NCBI GenBank assembly: GCA_013398175.1 | Contig: VZRZ01000229.1 | Span: forward strand, 63,644-127,643 | Length of the DNA stretch: 64,000 bases | Direction: 5' to 3' | DNA from: Climacteris rufus | Taxonomy: Eukaryota > Chordata > Aves > Passeriformes > Climacteridae | In this document: one piece after another, positions 11,976-23,596 of the stretch | Layout of the letters: each line of letters begins with the position of its first letter | How positions within the stretch are numbered: position 1 is the stretch's first letter | Translations under genes and position numbers: made by a program | Notes under the pieces: model-generated | What the model saw: only the letters and a program-made list of their open reading frames with translations | Told to the model about the DNA's origin: nothing | Databases searched by the model: none

Positions 11976-14627
11976 GCTTCAAAGATAATTTCCAACAGCT
12001 CTCTAAAGTTGAGTATCCAAGTACCATCTGCAATTCAGGCTCCTGACAACTCATGTCTCACATTTAAATCTTTGGCCATTCAAATCAATTGGGGCCTACA
12101 AACCCCAACCTGTGTCAGTGTCTCCAGCCCCTCAGCTTCAGTGGTGGGGGCTGCAAGGCTGGGGCTGCCTTGGCTCCTCACCCTGCTGATCACAGCCTCT
12201 GAGCCCGTGGCTTGGCTTTGGCAGCTCAGGAGTTACAGAGACACAGCTGCCCCACAGGCTCTAGAAAATTCACACCTTGCCATTGTAGGGTTAAACCGTG
12301 ACATTTCCAAACCCACTTCTGGAAACTCACAATTCAGCAATTACTGGAGTCATCACTTTAGGAATTACAGCACTTACCAGAACCCCATTGGGGTTTGCCA
12401 TCTGTCTGGTTTCTAACCAGCACAGCTGGTTTGACTGGTATTTGCCAATAGCAGTGTGGTTTGGGTCATTACTGCAGTGGTGCCATTTGATCTGCTGCTT
12501 CCCTGGGCAGAGTCAGGGACCCTCTGCCACCAGGAACAGACACGAGCGCACAGCCAGTGTCCCAGGGCTACAGGAGGGATGAAAGAAGCAGCATGGACAG
12601 TTCCAACCAGATTGGAGCTCATCCAGCCAGAGTCAAACTGTAATAGTATTATCAAATGAAGGCAAAGGTGTGGCTGTGCTGCATCTTCTTATGTCTGCAA
12701 AGAGAAAAGCTCAAATCTGAACATCCGTCTTCAAAGAGAGCCGGTTAAATACAGCGAAGGCGAAACTCCAGCCACACCAGCAAAAGGTACCAATGAAACA
12801 AATGCTCTTCTTGCTAATTTGTCAGTACAAATATGCTGTTGCAAGACATGTCAGCTGATGTTGTTCTGTGTGACTGTACCAGGGAAGCAGCAAACAGCGT
12901 TTCAAGGCACACACCTCCCTGTCCACAGGACCTGGGAAAAGCAGCTGAGGATCTCAACATCTTTCCCAAATCCCACCAGCACTGTAACCCCCATGAGAGG
13001 AGAAACACTATAAAGGAGGCATCTGTGACAAGAACTAAAAGTTTAGTGGCAAAAATACTGGAAATGTGGAAACAGCAGCTGGAAAGCAAAAAAGCAGGTG
13101 GTTCTCCACATGGTTCTTACTCTGGCACTTCAAGCAAAGGAATTTTTTACCTCTGGTTGCTCTTTTGTCATTAAGACACATAAGTAACATCCTTTTGGTT
13201 TGGTGAGCAAAATGACTCAGTAAGTACTTAAATATGTGTAACTGGGGTTGTGAATGAGCTGGAATTGCCATCAATCATAGAGTTAATCATGGGAAGCACT
13301 GGCCAGAGCTCCTAACCCAGAAGCCAGTAGAACACCAGTAATAAACCAATATGATGGTTAAACAAGAATTCCTACATTTCCTACAATAGTAAAAAACACG
13401 GTGGGAAATCCCCAACTTGAACATGAAAAGCTGAAGATTGTCAGGGCTTTGTCAAGCCAAGTAAAGGAAGCAAAAAGCTCAGAATGTACTGAAGGTACAA
13501 TAAAGCATCCACTGCCTGGGCAACTTGCCCACAGCAACTGAGAAGTTCCTGTGAACTGAGAAAGCAGAAAGATGTTTTTCCTGTGGCTTAAAGGATCATG
13601 ATATCATTGGAGATCCGGGACACATGCAGAGTGACAGAAGGACACTTCTTGGTAGTCATTTACTTTGTGCATTCTGCCATGAGTGTGGCTTAATCCCCAC
13701 TGCTGACAAGGATGGGGTCAATATCACAGAACTTTACTTATCATTTAAGCTACTGTAAATCAGCTGCCTGCAAAGACAAACAAAGCTTTTTGTCACTTAC
13801 TTCCTGGACCAAAACTTCCTGTAACAGGCAACAGAAGTCCAGGCATTAAGCAAGGGCTGCTTACAACTCAGCAGCAGCTCACGAGGCAAAATGGTCTTTT
13901 GGGCAAAAGAAAACAGATTCCCATGCACCTCATATCACGCCCAAACTTCACTGATGTGTGGCTCTTTGAGGATGTTTTGATGCTGGGCAGCATCTGAGCT
14001 GCTGGAACACATAAATTCATTTGCTCAGCTCTGCTGATGGTGATAGAAGATCACACTTGAGCTGCAAACAGAGGTACAGGTGATTCCTTATCCCCTGCTT
14101 TTGCACGAGCAACGATGAATGTAAGGAGTGACTGTGAAGTTAAATAGAAAACTCCTGGAGTGATAAGAGAAATTGCCTAGAACCTGACTGGTTCCAGTGA
14201 ACTTTGCTCTAAATGTTTCCTCAGTATCTCAACACAAATACTACAAAAGAAAATTGATGTGGAACAGCTGAAAACCATAGAGAGGACAAACACAAAAGCT
14301 GAAAATGTGTCTGAGGTACAGCTGTCTGAGCTGCTGCTTTCACACACGGTTTAGTGGCAAAGCAAAAGAAACAAGAAGCAGCGTAATTGAGTGAGTAAAT
14401 TCATGCCAGCATTGTCCTTGGTAGGCAGGTACTGTAGTCATCCAGTTTTTATTACATCCGAGGGTTGTAAATAACACAACAGGAACTGTGCAATGGGGCA
14501 AAATGGGCTGATCTTACTCATCCCCAGAGAGGCACAGACATCAGGCCTAGAAGACAAGATTCTAGCCTGCTTCAAACCACAGGCAGGGATTTTCAGTCCC
14601 ACAAATTTACTCAGGTCATATGTGGTG

Positions 14628-14808
14628 AGGCCCTGGCACAGGTGCCCAGAGAAGCTGTGGCTGCCCCATCCCTGGAAGTGCCCAAGGCCAGGTTGGACAG
14701 GACTTGGAGCAGCCTGGGACAGTGGAAGGTGTCCCTGCCCATGGCAGGGGGTGGGACAGGATCATCTTTAAGTTTCCTTCCAACACAAACCATTCTGAGG
14801 TTCTCTCT
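14628..14808 (+). repeat. CR1 LINE 3' end fragment
   Basis: Sense CR1 tail: 'aggccctggcacaggtgccc', 'ggcagggggtgggacaggat', then 'ccaacacaaaccattctgag'. It shares the subfamily sequence of the copies at 22036 and 42724 and is antisense to FAM83C, about 400 bases from exon 1. Confidence 0.92.
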
Positions 14809-15214
14809 GTGACAGCAACTCAGCAGTGGCATCCTCTTGTCCAGCTCAAGATGATACGCAGGGCTGGAGAAGAGCCCTGGCCATGGGAACTCGCTGGCTG
14901 AGGGAGCAGGGCTGGCTGGGACACTGCAGGCCCGGCCACGCACCCGCTCCAGGCCCTGCTCTGCATCGCCGTGGCCACGGACACAGAGTGTCTGCAGGGG
15001 CTCTGCCTGGATGACATGAAACCCCAGGCAGAAGGAAAGCGCAGGAAAGGAAAGGAGCAGGAACAGTTACAGGTCTGCTGCAGAAAAAGCAACCACGTCA
15101 TGCCAGACATGCAGAGAGCAGCACAGCGTGCAGCGTGTGGTTACCGCTGTGGGAGCAGCCAGCAGCCCCGGGGCTGTGGCACAGGCTCCGCTCAAGGGAC
15201 AGCTCTGTACGTAC

Positions 15215-15769
15215 CGTCCGGGCCCGGCTGATCAGAGACCGGACCAGATCCTTAATGCTGTTCGTTTTGTTTCTTTGGAAAATCACAGTGGCTTGAGTCT
15301 GGCCAGACACCGTGAGGAGCGGCGTCCCCGGCCAGCCCAGCTCCAGCTCTGGAGGGTGCACATCCGACATGAGGGGGAAGTAGGTGCCCGATGTCAGTTC
15401 GGAGTTGAGGGAGAACCCATCTCCAGTGTCCGCATCGCCAGGGTCAGCTTCTTTGTCTTTCGTTGCACTGGGATCTGGGAAGCTTTGGTTCCTCTGCTGG
15501 CTGATATATTCCATGTCCAGGGTGGAAAGAAAGGGCAGCTCCCTCTCCTCGGCGATGGCGCTCAGGTAGCCGCGCTCCCCCTGCTCGAGGAAGGCGTCGA
15601 TGGCCAGCCTGGCTGTCTCGCTGTGCTGGAGCACCAGCGGGCTGGGCTCCCTCCACCACGGCTTCTTCAGCTGCTCCAGGCGGCTCTTCAGTGGCCCAGA
15701 CACCGCTTGCTGGCTCCCATAGCTGCGGTGGAGCTGGGGCCTCACCTCTACTGCCAGGTAGTTGAACAT
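15215..15769 (-). CDS. FAM83C: FAM83C coding exon 1 (N-terminus and start of DUF1669)
   Basis: This exon encodes residues 1-185 of a FAM83-family scaffold. FAM83 proteins bind casein kinase 1 isoforms through the DUF1669 pseudo-phospholipase-D domain and direct the kinase to sites in the cell; FAM83C is best known from epithelia (family knowledge). Seen here: LKKPWWREPSPLVL at about residues 34-47, EERELPFLSTLDMEYIS at 74-90, a poorly conserved acidic stretch at 100-120, SELTSGTYFPLMSD at 123-136 and LGWPG at 144-148, in the order known for FAM83C. The ATG at 15769 has a G at -3. The N-terminus up to SGPLK is about ten residues longer than I recall for the human protein. The exon ends ACG|GTACGT, phase 0. 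It is far richer in CpG than the flanking DNA. The open frame on the opposite strand (15128-15784) is a shadow of this exon. Confidence 0.93.
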
Positions 15770-16260
15770 GACCGGAGCTGCTGATGCTGAGAGGTGTCTC
15801 TCCCGCAGGATCGGTCCTGTGTCCGTCTTCAGGCTTTTTCTGCCCCTCCTGCCCTCCTGAGCTCCTCCCTACAGGTTCCTTGAGGACTCAGCATAAGCTC
15901 AGCTCCTTCCCTTGGGAGTTAATCACCAGGTACAGCCTCCCACTCCGGGGGAGGAGCTGGCGTTCCCGGCTCCCTCACCTTCCCCGGACACACACCTGAC
16001 ACTCGGTGCCCAGGGTGTCCCTTTTGCAAACGGAGCAATATCAGCTCTTCAAGCTGTTCTTTCCTTTTCCTTGTAACTGATTCATGTGCTGCCCTCCCTC
16101 CCCTTCCCTTCTCTAGAGAGGTCCCCACCCTTGGCCAAGCAGGCTCCAACCTGTTTTGTCCCTCACTGTGCTCGCAGTGCAAATGCAGATGCTGGAACTT
16201 GTTCCTGCTTGAAATTTGTTCCAAATCAAACATGCTGCTCAGTGTCAGTAATAATGAAAC
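15770..16260 (-). promoter_or_regulatory. FAM83C: FAM83C upstream region (5' UTR and probable promoter)
   Basis: The sequence directly upstream of the FAM83C ATG is GC-rich with clustered CpGs to about 16020, in contrast to the AT-rich DNA beyond. No TATA box at a suitable distance was recognised. On the minus strand a GGGGAAG|GTGAGG splice-donor-like site occurs near 15980, so a noncoding first exon cannot be excluded. An AACCTGTT sequence (16148-16155) resembles a grainyhead-like site, a factor family active in epithelia; one 8-mer is weak evidence. The transcription start is not determined. Confidence 0.4.
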
Positions 16261-19200
16261 ACAAATATCCCAAGTAGGTAATCAGACTCGGCAGAGAAAC
16301 TTACTCATCCCTGAGCCACAGATAATGCTCCTCTTTAGCATTTCTTGGGAGCCTGGCTCTGCCACACCAGGACCCAGCAGAGAGGCCAGAACACTGTATT
16401 TTTTTGACACACAGAGTCATTGTGTTTGTAGGAATGACAGCAGGAACCTTGGTCATTGGATACTGCAGGCAAGAAGAGCAAGAGCTCACGTGCTTTTTTA
16501 GCATCTCCCTGCAAATACTTCAAGGAAAAGACATTCAGCCTTGGCAGTCTGGTGCTGTGTGAATGATGATGCTGCCCACATGCTGTTTATCTGGGGATTA
16601 GTAAACTCCAGCTTCCCAAAAGCATCATGGAGTTATTTTTGGAGGAACAATACAGGTAGACGTTGCTGTGTGACTCAAAGCACTGTGTAGGAACACACCA
16701 GGAGAGCACAACGTGTGAGGAACTGCAGAGGAGCACAAATCAGCTACCCTGGAGCTGCTGAACTCCACACGGGCAAGCAGGGAACAAAGAACTGGCTGGA
16801 GAGTTGGTTTAATCAATTGGCCTTTTATCTGCAAAATCCCCAGAGATTAAATTCATCCAGGCTCATTTAAGTCATCTACAAGCTGAATGTGTGCCCTGGA
16901 ATAACCACGGGGCAATAGTCAGGGGAGAGGGATGGCCGTGCCTGAGCGTGAAGCAGCAGAGCAGACAGCAGGCTCGAAGTCAGCGGGGATGAATCCTGTC
17001 CCCAAGGGATTGTCACTCTCCAGGGACTGCATCTGAATGGGATGATGAGTTGGGATTAGCTGGCTGGTCTTTAGATGCCTGAAGTGAGGATGAAGCCTCA
17101 GCAGGACTGCAGATGGCAAGAACAGTAGCAAAGGTGTGTTGAATCAGAGAACAGAAGTTGGCTGCCAGTTGGCTGCAATGCAGCGAGCAAGGGCAAAGTT
17201 AGTAGTAGGGATGGGACAAAATGACAACAACACTGCTGGCACAGAAGTGTTACAGGTAAAAATAAGTGTTAGAACAGCTTAAAGAATGACATTAACTTAA
17301 AATGTGAAGTGAACAGCCAACCCAGCATAAGGAATTTTGGGGCAGTAACAAAGGCGAGGAGCTGTGACATGGTGGATGTTTTTCTGGAGCTGCTGTGCCA
17401 AGTTGATTACAAAAAAAGGAGGGTAACATCACCCAACTTTTGCCTTCCTAAAGAGCTGAAAAGAGTGTGAATTTTCTAAAAAGTCATCAAATGCACGTTG
17501 TCTGCTGCTGATTCCATAAAGGGAACACTGTCTCCAGGTGGTGTTTAATGATCTACTCTCCCTCCAGTAATTTCTCATGGTCCTCAGCACATGAAAGCAC
17601 ACACAATGTAAACATCTCTAGTCCAGCTTGTCAGGCTGGGCTCCTTCAGGGTTGGTGGGGAGAGGCAGAGACTTCTAGGAGTCAGTTACCTCACCCTGCA
17701 GCTCACACTGGAACAGGTCTGATGAAATGTGCCTTGGAAGCCCTTATCTCTGCCCACTGAGCAGCAGGAGCTGGGGCTGCCTAAGTCAGTGACAGAGGTT
17801 TACCATGCAGACATCTAAAATTAGATGAGAGGTGTCCTGTCCCTGCTGTCTGGCAAAATGGCTATAATTGGCACTCCAGAGGCTGATTGGCCAACACAGG
17901 ATGTGGGAATCACATCAGCCCATTTTTGCCAGATAAAAGCAGGGATCTTATCTGGAAGTGTTGTCTCCACACCTTCTGTAATCAACAGAGAAAGACAAGG
18001 GGAAAATTCCCTCTGGCTGAACACACACCCCAAGTGCCACTTCCAAGTCAGTGTCCCTGGGCAGCTCTGCTTTGTCTGATATCCGAGCTCAGCCAGGATC
18101 CAAACATTGGGCAGTATTTCATTCGTCCATCCCAGTACAGATGTTCTTGGAGCTCAAAAAACACGAACACCCTGCCTGGGCTTTCTGCAGAATGTACCTG
18201 CTGCTTCCTCTTCACACACACATGGGAGGCAGCCTGCCAGCCTGTTTCCTGATGGATCCTGGAGAGCATTCACCCAGGAACATGAGAAGCCAGATTTGCT
18301 TTTCCCCCTCCTTTCTTTCTTTCAGACTGAAACCCAGATCTTCCAGCACAAAACATCAGGGTGCCCCTCGGTGCAGTACCGACATTTCTGGAAGGCACTG
18401 CAGGGCAGTGCTGCTCTGTGCAGAATTCACTGGCCAGGTGCACTCAGCCAGCACAGCTGGATAAGAAAAGTCCCAGTTTTAGTTCCTGCACTGAGCTGTG
18501 CCAGCACTGAACCCACAGAGCAATGCAAAGTCTCCCCCTTCTTTGACCGAGATTCCCAACCATGCCATTACAGAATCTTCTAAGCACACAAATTCCTTGT
18601 TCCTTCTTTTCCATTCATTTGTTAAGACTCTCAAATCAGAGGAGAGGCAGCCTCTGCACAGCTGAAGGAGGGCACTGGACACAGTTGCCAGCCACGGGTG
18701 ATGGCAGGGGAGGCAGGGCTCCCCCATCCCTGCTGGCCCTGCCCCGTGGTGTGCCCAGCACAGAGCTTCTCTCCCATTGCATCTCAGGGTCTTTAGCACC
18801 CTGTGCCACACAGGGAAGCCAACGTGTCCAGGGAGCTGTGGTGTGGCCCTGTGAGGTGCACCCCGAGCTGCTCTGGGGCTGATGCACGGCTGTCAGGAGA
18901 GGGAGCACAGTGCTGCTTCCCTCAGCTCTGCCCCGTGCTGAACATGGGAAAAAACACTTTCAGACACACCTTCTGTGTCTCCTTCCAGAGGGAACACAGA
19001 ACTGGGCACTGTAACATCACTGAGTCGGCCAGAAGGATGTGGGACATGGAGTAAAGCTGCCTGAGATGCCTGGTTTTGACAGGATGTGGAGCAGCCCAGG
19101 TGGGATGAGGAATGAAGGAGCCCAGCTCATGGTGATGTAGTTGTTAATGAAGGCTTTGCATGTGCAGGACTCCTCACTTCCAAAATGAGCACAGAGGAGC

Positions 19201-19331
19201 TCTCACCCCCTGGGAGAGCTGCAGCAGCTTCCCAACAGCATCCAGGCTCAGCAGCTTGTGCAGGGCCCTCCTACACCAACACCTGCACGAGACAGCAACA
19301 ACAGGACAGTAGATGTTGCTGGTTCCTGCAG

Positions 19332-19378
19332 TTATGTAATATATTATTTCTATATTTATGTAATATATTATTTATATT
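19332..19378. repeat. AT-rich direct repeat, 24-bp period, 2 copies
   Basis: TTATGTAATATATTATTT occurs twice, 24 bases apart. Confidence 0.85.
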
Positions 19379-20282
19379 CTGAAAGTGTTTCCAGTAACAT
19401 GCTCCAGGTCCCTCCAGCAGATCTATTGCCACTTGACCTAAACTCTGTGGCTGCTCCCAGCATATCACATCTGGAACAGCCACTGAAATGGAACAGCAGA
19501 AGGTGGAATCACATCATGTGAGCTCTGCATTCCCAGTGGAAGGATGAGGCCCAACCATCTCTTCTGTCCCACAAATGAGCAGAGCAAGCTGCTCAGCAGG
19601 TTGAATGACTGGAAGCAAAACAAGTACTCCCTCAACATGTTCAGCAACTTCAGGAAGAACATATGTAGGGTGCACAGGGCAGCCCTGAATGCCCGAAGAA
19701 GGGGCAGTGGTATAAAAAAAACTCACCAGAGGAGTCTGGGAAGGATCACAAGATTGTTAATGTGCAACTGCCCCATTGGGGTGCAGGAGGGTGCCCACAG
19801 CACCCATGGGTGACAGTCCCTCTGCAGGCAGAGGAGGGGCAGGCACTGCATAAGCAGCAGAGCCCACTGTTCCCTCAGCCTCAGGGTCTTTCCTGTCCTT
19901 GCCAAAGTTCCCAGGCTCCCATGTAAGCTGCTGCCCTCTCCTTGCCTTCTCAGACCTTCAGGAGAACACAGAGCCTGCTGAGGGCCAGGCTGTGCAGACA
20001 AATCGTGCCCAAAAGATGGAGATCCTGCTCCCTGTGGCACAGGAACACCAACACCCAGAGCTGGGAGAGGTGTCCATCCAGCCTGGGGTCACCAAGGGCC
20101 CAGGTGAGCTGGACACAGCACAGGTCAGTGGGAAGGACAGGACATGGATTCCTTGCAGCTTCTTGCAGAGAAAAGAGCAAAGAAGCCTTGATTAGAGTTT
20201 ATTAACAAGGAGATAACAGAGATCAGACAAAGGGCAGATGTGGAGAGGCAGATGGGGAGGGCAGGAGCCCATACAGGGAGGT

Positions 20283-20412
20283 CTCACTCAGAAACCTGGA
20301 TAACACTGTCAGGCACAGGGTGGGATTCTTGGGGTGCTGTGCAGGGCCAGGAGTTGGACTCAGTGATCCTGATGGGTCCCTTCCAGCTCAGTATATTCCA
20401 TGATTCTGATTC
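20283..20412 (+). repeat. CR1 LINE 3' end fragment
   Basis: Sense CR1 tail containing 'ggcacagggtgggattcttg', 'gcagggccaggagttggact', then 'tattccatgattct'. It belongs to the same CR1 subtype as the copy at 27390-27660. Confidence 0.9.
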
Positions 20413-22035
20413 TAAATTAGCTGCCACCAGCATAATCCAAGAAAAAACCTCATGTACAAGGCTGTGGCCATGACCAAACCCCTGCACTGGGGCCCGAAAT
20501 AACCACTGTATTTGTAGCACAACTCTCTTAAGCAGAAGAATTAGAAAGACACAGCAATTTCTAGGTATTAACTTAAACACAATTCCCTACACTGGGACTT
20601 TCCTCTTCCTGGAAGGAAGACCCCAGTGCAGCTTTGGAGCTCAGTGTGTCGTTCAGCACAGCTGTAAGAGGGGATCAGCAAACCTCTCCAAATGCTCAAG
20701 CAGCATTTCAGCACATCCCTGGGATGCAGATAACCCTTGCTATGTGCTCAGGATTAAATCATTCTCCTCCAACGTGGGAAATAGGAGTGGCTCACAGTGG
20801 CAGTGGCACTGGCACACATCACAGGGACCATGCCTGCAGAACCAGCCCCCTCCCAGCTGATGCTCACCCCCCTACAGCTTTTCTACTCTTCATCTACTCT
20901 ACATTCATCTAATTTAAAGCTCTGGTGGAAAAATTGGCTCTTAATCTCCAGTTTCTGCTTGCCACATTTGCCCAGCCAAGGGCAGGGTAAGGCAGAGAGG
21001 ACAGTGGTGAACTCCAGCTGCCAGCAGTTCTGACCTGAGGGCTTGGTGGGACAGAGCCACGGCTGAAAACATCACTTTGTGGAAGGTGAAGATGGGAATC
21101 ACAAATCTGGGCAGCGGCAACTGCACTTTTAACAGGGCTTTAGCACTGGACAGCCCAGGAAATGTGGAGATCATGGAGGATGCCTGTGCTCTCAGCACTT
21201 CAGCACTTTAAAGATGCAGGAGAAAACAGTGCAACACCCAAAGGTGCTGTGAGCACAGCAGCCAAGATGACACAGAAAAACATTTAACCACCTAAAATAA
21301 AGAGTGGGCATCAATGGGTATCAGATGCCCTACTCCAAAATGTCTCAAAAATATCAGCCTGAGGCAAGAGACTTCCCAGCTTTGGCCCTGTGAGGCAGAA
21401 CATGCTCCCACTCTCCCATGGTGCAGGACAGAAGAGGACACTGAGTGCTGACCATTCTGCTCACAGAGAGCAACCCAAGACCCAGCTGAAATCATGAGTG
21501 CTTCCTAGGGGCTCATGTCTCTTCATTTTAAGATACCTGGAAAAGTTGGAATAATAAATCCTCTGGAATCGTAAGTGATGTCCAAATTCTGTATATGGGA
21601 CAGGAGATCAAGTTGGATGATAAAGTGGTTCCTTCCAGAAGAAATTCACATGGATATGTTCATTTAAGTACAGTAAGTGCCCCCAACCTGAGGGTCTGAG
21701 ACCACTTTCCACAAACACAGCAGCATAAAAAAAAGAACTGTCCATAAGTGAAATATCTTTAATCATTCCCTCTGGAAAATGAAAGAAGAAAATGGGAGAA
21801 GATGGGTTTTACAATGTTTGGTGAAAGCCCCTCTGTTCTGCTGTCCTGGAAGCAGTGCTGTGCACAGGAACCACTCACCTGCCAATCCCTGCTGCTGAAC
21901 ATTTGCAAGGGGCAGATTTTGCTACTGGAAATGTATTTTCTTTCCTTCTGGCTGGGGAGATGTCTTATATAAAAGATACTGGCAATGGCACCTTTCTAGC
22001 TCACCTTGCTTCACCTCTTGAGGGTAAGAGGGGCC

Positions 22036-22265
22036 ACATCAGAATCCCAGAATGGTTTGGGTTGGAAGGGACTCAAAGCCCCTCCAGTGCCACCCCTGCC
22101 CTGGCAGGGACACCTCCCACTGTCCCAGGCTGCTCCAGGCCCTGTCCAACCTGGCCTTGGGCACTGCCAGGGATCATGGGGCAGCCACAGCTTCTCTGGG
22201 CACCCTGTGCCAGGGCCTCCCCACCCTCCCAGGGAAGGAATTCTTCCCCATATCCCATCTAATAT
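22036..22265 (-). repeat. CR1 LINE 3' end fragment
   Basis: On the plus strand the antisense tail reads 'agaatcccagaatggtttgg', then 'gggacacctcccactgtccc' and 'ggcagccacagcttctctgg'. It is very similar to the 42724-43128 copy over about 150 bases, so both come from a relatively recent subfamily. Confidence 0.95.
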
Positions 22266-22779
22266 TGTAGGATCCTGTCTCTGGGTCACTAATGACTGGG
22301 AAGCAACGTCTTTGCTGGTCCTGTGTAGCCTCCAGTGGATTTTCCCTCTCTAACAAATTACCCTTTGAATTCAGAGACAGCATCTGCCTGATTTTTCACC
22401 AGGCCCCACACACCCAAACACGCCCCAGTGCTGGCTCAGCCCTTACAGAGGGTGGGTGAAGGCATTTCATGGCCAGGCAGAGCTGTGATTACAGCCTTTA
22501 TTCTCACCCTAATAAACACTGCAAAGGCAGATGCCAATGACTCCAATGTGGCACCACCACTCCTGGAGCCTCCTGCCCATAAACACAGGGGAGGGTTCAC
22601 TTTGGGCCACGTGCTGTCCCACATTCAGAGCACATTGTCACCTCCAGCTGTCCCAAGGGTTCCAGCAGCTTCCCCACAGCAGCCATGCACAGTCCCTGGG
22701 CTGGGTGTGCTGTGCTCCCAGCCCCACGGTCCCATGGCACGGAGAACACGAGCCCAGGCTTAAATTACACAGCAGGAAA

Positions 22780-23130
22780 AGGGTTAAAGTTTAAATAACT
22801 GTTTTGTATATGAATTAATGTATGTAGCTTTCAGCCAAAATATCTACCATTAATTTTTCCACCTATTTCAGGAGCAGTAAGATACACAAAGTAAAGTGTA
22901 TTTTGGTACTTGGTATACTTCACTCTCATTAAAAATAAATTAATCAGCAAATTCCTACACAGCTCAGCCTTCTTTTATGTAAATACAAGCCAGCTGTAAT
23001 GAATTACAAGGTGTTATTATCTCACACACACTGTATAATACTTCACACATAAGAGGTTTCTCTGCTTAGCTCAGCTTTCAACAAAAGCATCTTAAATAAA
23101 CTGCAAGCAAGTTGTTTGGGCTGTAATGTT
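22780..23130. other. AT-rich unique stretch, possible conserved noncoding element
   Basis: About 350 bases without repeat signatures, with many TAAT/ATTA homeodomain-type cores (for example near 22815, 22850, 22937 and 23000). It lies downstream of the inferred UQCC1 poly(A) site. Conservation cannot be judged from one sequence. Confidence 0.25.
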
Positions 23131-23365
23131 TTCACAGAGAAGGGATACACCTCACACAGAGAGAGGGGCTCTTTACATGACTCATTTTATAACAAGTTAA
23201 ACTGAGGAAGTTCGCCTTGGAAAAAAATAACAAAATGCCTTTTTTTGCACACAGAAGTCTCCCTAAAAGAAGATTAAAAAAAAAAAATCACAAGGCAGTG
23301 TTTGGGGGCCTCTGTCCTGCATCCCAATTGCTCTTTACATGAAGAAGGGATGGCAAATATTCCCC

Positions 23366-23381
23366 AACACACACACACACT
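23366..23381. repeat. Short (CA)n microsatellite
   Basis: About seven CA units. Confidence 0.8.
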
Positions 23382-23452
23382 ATGAAGAAAGCAACTTGAG
23401 AAGGAAGAATGGTCACAGCCAGGCACAGTTACACTTTCACCAGACCGAGGAG

Positions 23453-23489
23453 TCACAAATGAAGGATTAAATTCACAAATGAAGGATTA
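23453..23489. repeat. Tandem duplication, 20-bp unit, 2 copies
   Basis: tcacaaatgaaggattaaat is followed directly by a second near-identical copy. Confidence 0.9.
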
Positions 23490-23596
23490 TCACCTTCTAC
23501 TTTTGCTTAATACTTTTATTGGGAATAAATCCTGATTTTATAGGGCTTATTCTTATCAAAAGCACACAGGGCACAGAAAACAAAACACACAGCAAT

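Larger units (their letters stand above)
8209..15214 (-). other. FAM83C: FAM83C intron 1
   Basis: A 7006-base intron between exons 2 and 1. It holds a perfect 19-bp palindrome (8973-8991), a GC-rich stretch (about 11070-11780) with chance open frames on both strands, an A-rich simple tract (11922-11975), and one CR1 copy (14628-14808). The stretch 8700-9560 has a faint resemblance to old LINE sequence that I cannot confirm. No conserved coding segment was recognised. Confidence 0.85.
1..15769 (-). other. FAM83C: FAM83C gene, 5' part (last exon off the left edge)
   Basis: Gene-level span. Three coding exons (15215-15769, 8041-8208, 4007-4131) are separated by introns of 7006 and 3909 bases, and a third intron of at least 4006 bases runs off the window. 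Exon lengths (555, 168, 125) and phases (0, 0, 2) join without a stop into 282 complete codons. The large last exon, which should start by completing an S-F-T-W motif and carries the rest of DUF1669 and the long C-terminal tail, was looked for on the minus strand of 1-4006 and is not there. The choice of FAM83C over other FAM83 members rests on the N-terminal block (LKKPWWREPSPLVL, then EERELPFLS) and on the neighbouring UQCC1, as in human 20q11.22. Confidence 0.9.
16261..23596. other. Intergenic region between FAM83C and UQCC1
   Basis: No conserved coding exon was recognised on either strand. It includes two CR1 copies (20283-20412, 22036-22265), an AT-rich direct repeat (19332-19378), an AT-rich unique stretch (22780-23130) and short simple repeats near 23279 and 23366-23381. 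Open frames of 60-160 codons, some in GC-richer parts (18050-18900), have no family features. Since both genes run leftwards, this interval separates the UQCC1 3' end from the FAM83C promoter. Confidence 0.7.

Noticed and set aside
15128..15784. Plus-strand open frame of 218 codons
   Set aside because: It is the antisense shadow of FAM83C exon 1, whose minus-strand protein has clear family blocks.
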